Below, in pieces: positions 6,373-7,587 of a DNA stretch of 7,587 nt (the stretch's first letter is position 1; the number at the start of each line of letters is the position of its first letter). The notes beneath the pieces were generated by a model. The model did no database searches. It had not been told where the DNA came from and was given only the letters and a program-made list of their open reading frames with translations. The stretch is from Erysipelotrichia bacterium (lineage in GTDB: Bacteria; Bacillota_I; Bacilli_A; Erysipelotrichales; Erysipelotrichaceae), in assembly GCA_009916335.1 (NCBI GenBank), contig SAAR01000166.1:1-7587 (forward strand), written 5' to 3'. A program made the translations under genes and the position numbers.

Positions 6373-6806
6373 ATGGAAACAAAATATACACACCACATGA
6401 AATTGTAATTATCATATCATATTCGCATTAAAGTTTAGAAAGTGAATCATATATGGAAGATTAAAACGAGAAATAGGAAAAATACTAAGAGCATTGTGTA
6501 AACGAAAAGGGATTGAAATAGTAGAGGCAAAATTATGCAGGGATACTAGTGGCAATACTACCAAAGATGAGTGTATGAGGATTTGTAGGGTATTTAAAAG
6601 GAAAAGCAGTTTAATAATGTTTCAAAGATTTAAAAATAAAAAATTCGCATATTGAAATAAAGAGTTTTGGTGTAAAGGATACGATGTAGATACAGTAGAA
6701 AAAAATACAAAGGCAATACAAGAATATAGCGAATCAGCTAAAAATAGATAAATAAGTAGATCAAATGTCAATGTTTGATCTAGGAGATCCCTTCAGTAAA
6801 GGGTAA
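6373..6806 (+). pseudogene. tnpA: IS200-type Y1 transposase TnpA, inactivated
   Basis: The relic starts METKYTHHMKL and ends GDPFSKG-stop, both typical of IS200 TnpA (about 150 aa when intact). Recognisable pieces, across several frames, are YGRLKREIGKILRALCKRKGIEIVEAKLC, LVAILPKMSV, GFVGYLKGKSSLIMF, NKEFWCKGYDVDTVEKNTKAIQEY and DQMSMFDLGDPFSKG. Stops follow MKL and MSV and occur in FAY-stop-NK; a frameshift lies near 6430, and further stops and shifts follow after EYSESAKNR. About 11-12 nt are missing between LCRD and LV, exactly where the DHIHM motif should be. The HUH metal-binding histidines are therefore gone, although the catalytic Tyr in QEY survives. It cannot encode a working transposase. 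Confidence 0.88.
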
Positions 6807-6915
6807 CAAGTAACAAACGCATGGCTAACAGGCAGACATAAGCACACTTGTGTGTAGCTAATAAAGGTAGGGCTATGCCTATAGATATTTATTCATTTCT
6901 AGTTATTTAATTTTA

Positions 6916-6944
6916 TTGTTAATAAAGTTGAATAATGAGATAAT
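6916..6944 (+). promoter_or_regulatory. Candidate promoter of the CPBP gene
   Basis: TTGTTA (6916-6921) and GATAAT (6939-6944) are separated by 17 bp, 48 nt ahead of the ATG and just outside the IS200 right end. Overlapping TAATAT and TATATT hexamers in this AT-rich stretch make the exact -10 uncertain. Confidence 0.45.
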
Positions 6945-6992
6945 ATATTCAAGAAATATGTACAATTTGTAAAAAGTGAAAGAAGGGTTTTT

Positions 6993-7587
6993 ATGAAAAA
7001 TGTTCTTAAATCATTTGGATATATGCTATTTTATAGCATCTTTCAAATGATAGTCATGTCAATGATAGCATCAATTGTTGGAAGTGCTTATGGTAGTAAG
7101 GAACAAGTTGAGTTATTTATGAATAATAATATGATGGTTTTAACAGTAATTAGCAATATTTTCACAATCATTATATTTGTTTTATATTTTAAAGTTCGTA
7201 AAAAAAATTTGTTAAAAGAAGTGAATATAAAAACGGTAGGTATCAAAAAATACATGTTACCTTGCATAATTACATTTTCATATTCTATGGCATTTTCATT
7301 ACTGACAATAGATGCTAATTTTGAAAATGCTAATATCCTCCAAACAGCTGTTGAACACTATTCTAGTTTAATGCATAATCTAGGTACAATAATGTACATA
7401 ATTGCAGTATTAATTGTTGCACCAATAACAGAAGAGTTTATTTATAGAGGACTGATTTTAACCGAACTAAAAAGGAAATATAATAATACGATTGCTATAA
7501 TAGTAGGTGCATTATTATTTGGCGTTTCTCATATTATGGCAGGTGGAGGTATTTTATTGGTTGGTTCTTTCATAGTAGGAATAATAT
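6993..7587 (+). CDS. CPBP-family intramembrane glutamic protease, cut by the window end
   Basis: The frame is open from this ATG to the window edge (198 codons visible). AGAAGG lies 6 nt upstream. Hydrophobic segments at about 10-30, 47-66, 87-105, 131-145, 166-180 and 187-198 show a multi-pass membrane protein. CPBP (Abi/CAAX-like) motif 1 is present as EEFIYRG with Glu147, Glu148 and Arg152, and motif 2 as FGVSH with Phe176 and His180. The third motif, usually a C-terminal H-x-x-x-N/D, lies beyond the window. Bacterial relatives act as membrane proteases, and some give immunity to self-made bacteriocins; nothing here shows which role applies. It starts 93 nt past the IS200 relic, in the accessory region, with its own likely promoter. 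The family call is strong. Confidence 0.88.
   Translation, partial: MKNVLKSFGYMLFYSIFQMIVMSMIASIVGSAYGSKEQVELFMNNNMMVLTVISNIFTIIIFVLYFKVRKKNLLKEVNIKTVGIKKYMLPCIITFSYSMAFSLLTIDANFENANILQTAVEHYSSLMHNLGTIMYIIAVLIVAPITEEFIYRGLILTELKRKYNNTIAIIVGALLFGVSHIMAGGGILLVGSFIVGII

Larger units (their letters stand above)
6229..6900 (+). mobile_element. Degenerate IS200-type insertion sequence (edges approximate)
   Basis: This is a single-gene IS200/IS605-family element of about 670 nt. In order it shows a decayed left-end hairpin (about 6241-6260, ACCACCAGC / GCGGGAGTG around TAA), the characteristic tnpA leader, the tnpA pseudogene, and right-end hairpins. These are 6841-6859 and 6868-6881, the latter TA-(G)-GGC-TAT-GCC-TA with a bulged G, as expected for structures bound by Y1 transposases. 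There is no tnpB. The family does not make target duplications, so the exact tips cannot be fixed from the sequence. The left tip lies against the T-run of the displaced rpsI terminator. The element is immobile on its own. Confidence 0.8.

Noticed and set aside
5869..6900. CRISPR array, tRNA gene or toxin-antitoxin pair in the accessory region
   Set aside because: There are no regularly spaced repeats and no cloverleaf-like segment, and the XRE gene has no small partner gene in the same direction.

Overview
The window is low in G+C and has strong AAGGAGG-type ribosome binding sites. Its left two thirds carry a conserved housekeeping order: ecfA1-ecfA2-ecfT-truA, then rplM-rpsI. This points to a low-G+C Firmicute (Bacillota). 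An Erysipelotrichia-like gut lineage is my best guess, but it is an inference from gene order and composition, not from a marker gene.

Bases 30-3229 form one tightly packed operon. ecfA1, ecfA2 and ecfT encode the shared energising module of group II ECF vitamin/metal importers, and truA (tRNA pseudouridine synthase) follows. Every junction overlaps (25, 8 and 4 nt), which suggests translational coupling, and the unit ends at a hairpin-plus-T-run terminator at 3232-3268. A 249-nt gap with an extended -10 promoter leads to a stand-alone PHP-domain phosphoesterase of the HisJ type (3479-4264). The rplM-rpsI ribosomal protein operon (4365-5214) has its own near-consensus promoter (TTGACT-17-TAAAAT) and a short leader of two hairpins, probably an L13-type autoregulatory leader. 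It closes with a 10-bp-stem terminator.

Everything right of rpsI looks like accessory, partly decayed DNA. A leftward gene (5408-5824) encodes a small XRE-family regulator with one membrane anchor; a palindrome overlaps the -35 of its promoter. Next comes about 270 nt of AT-rich DNA without an intact gene. At 6154-6228 there is a diverged, collinear second copy of the last bases of rpsI plus its terminator. It abuts a dead IS200-type insertion sequence (about 6229-6900), whose Y1 transposase gene carries stops, frameshifts and a deletion of the HUH catalytic motif. Finally, a CPBP-family membrane protease gene (6993 to the window edge) runs rightwards and is cut by the window end.

The most interesting reading is that the 3' end of rpsI served as an integration site. 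An element, of which the XRE gene may be a remnant, would have rebuilt the rpsI end and pushed the original end about 950 bp downstream, where IS200 and other accessory genes later accumulated. I see no clearly novel multi-gene system; the unusual content is this rpsI-end duplication and the regulatory palindrome.
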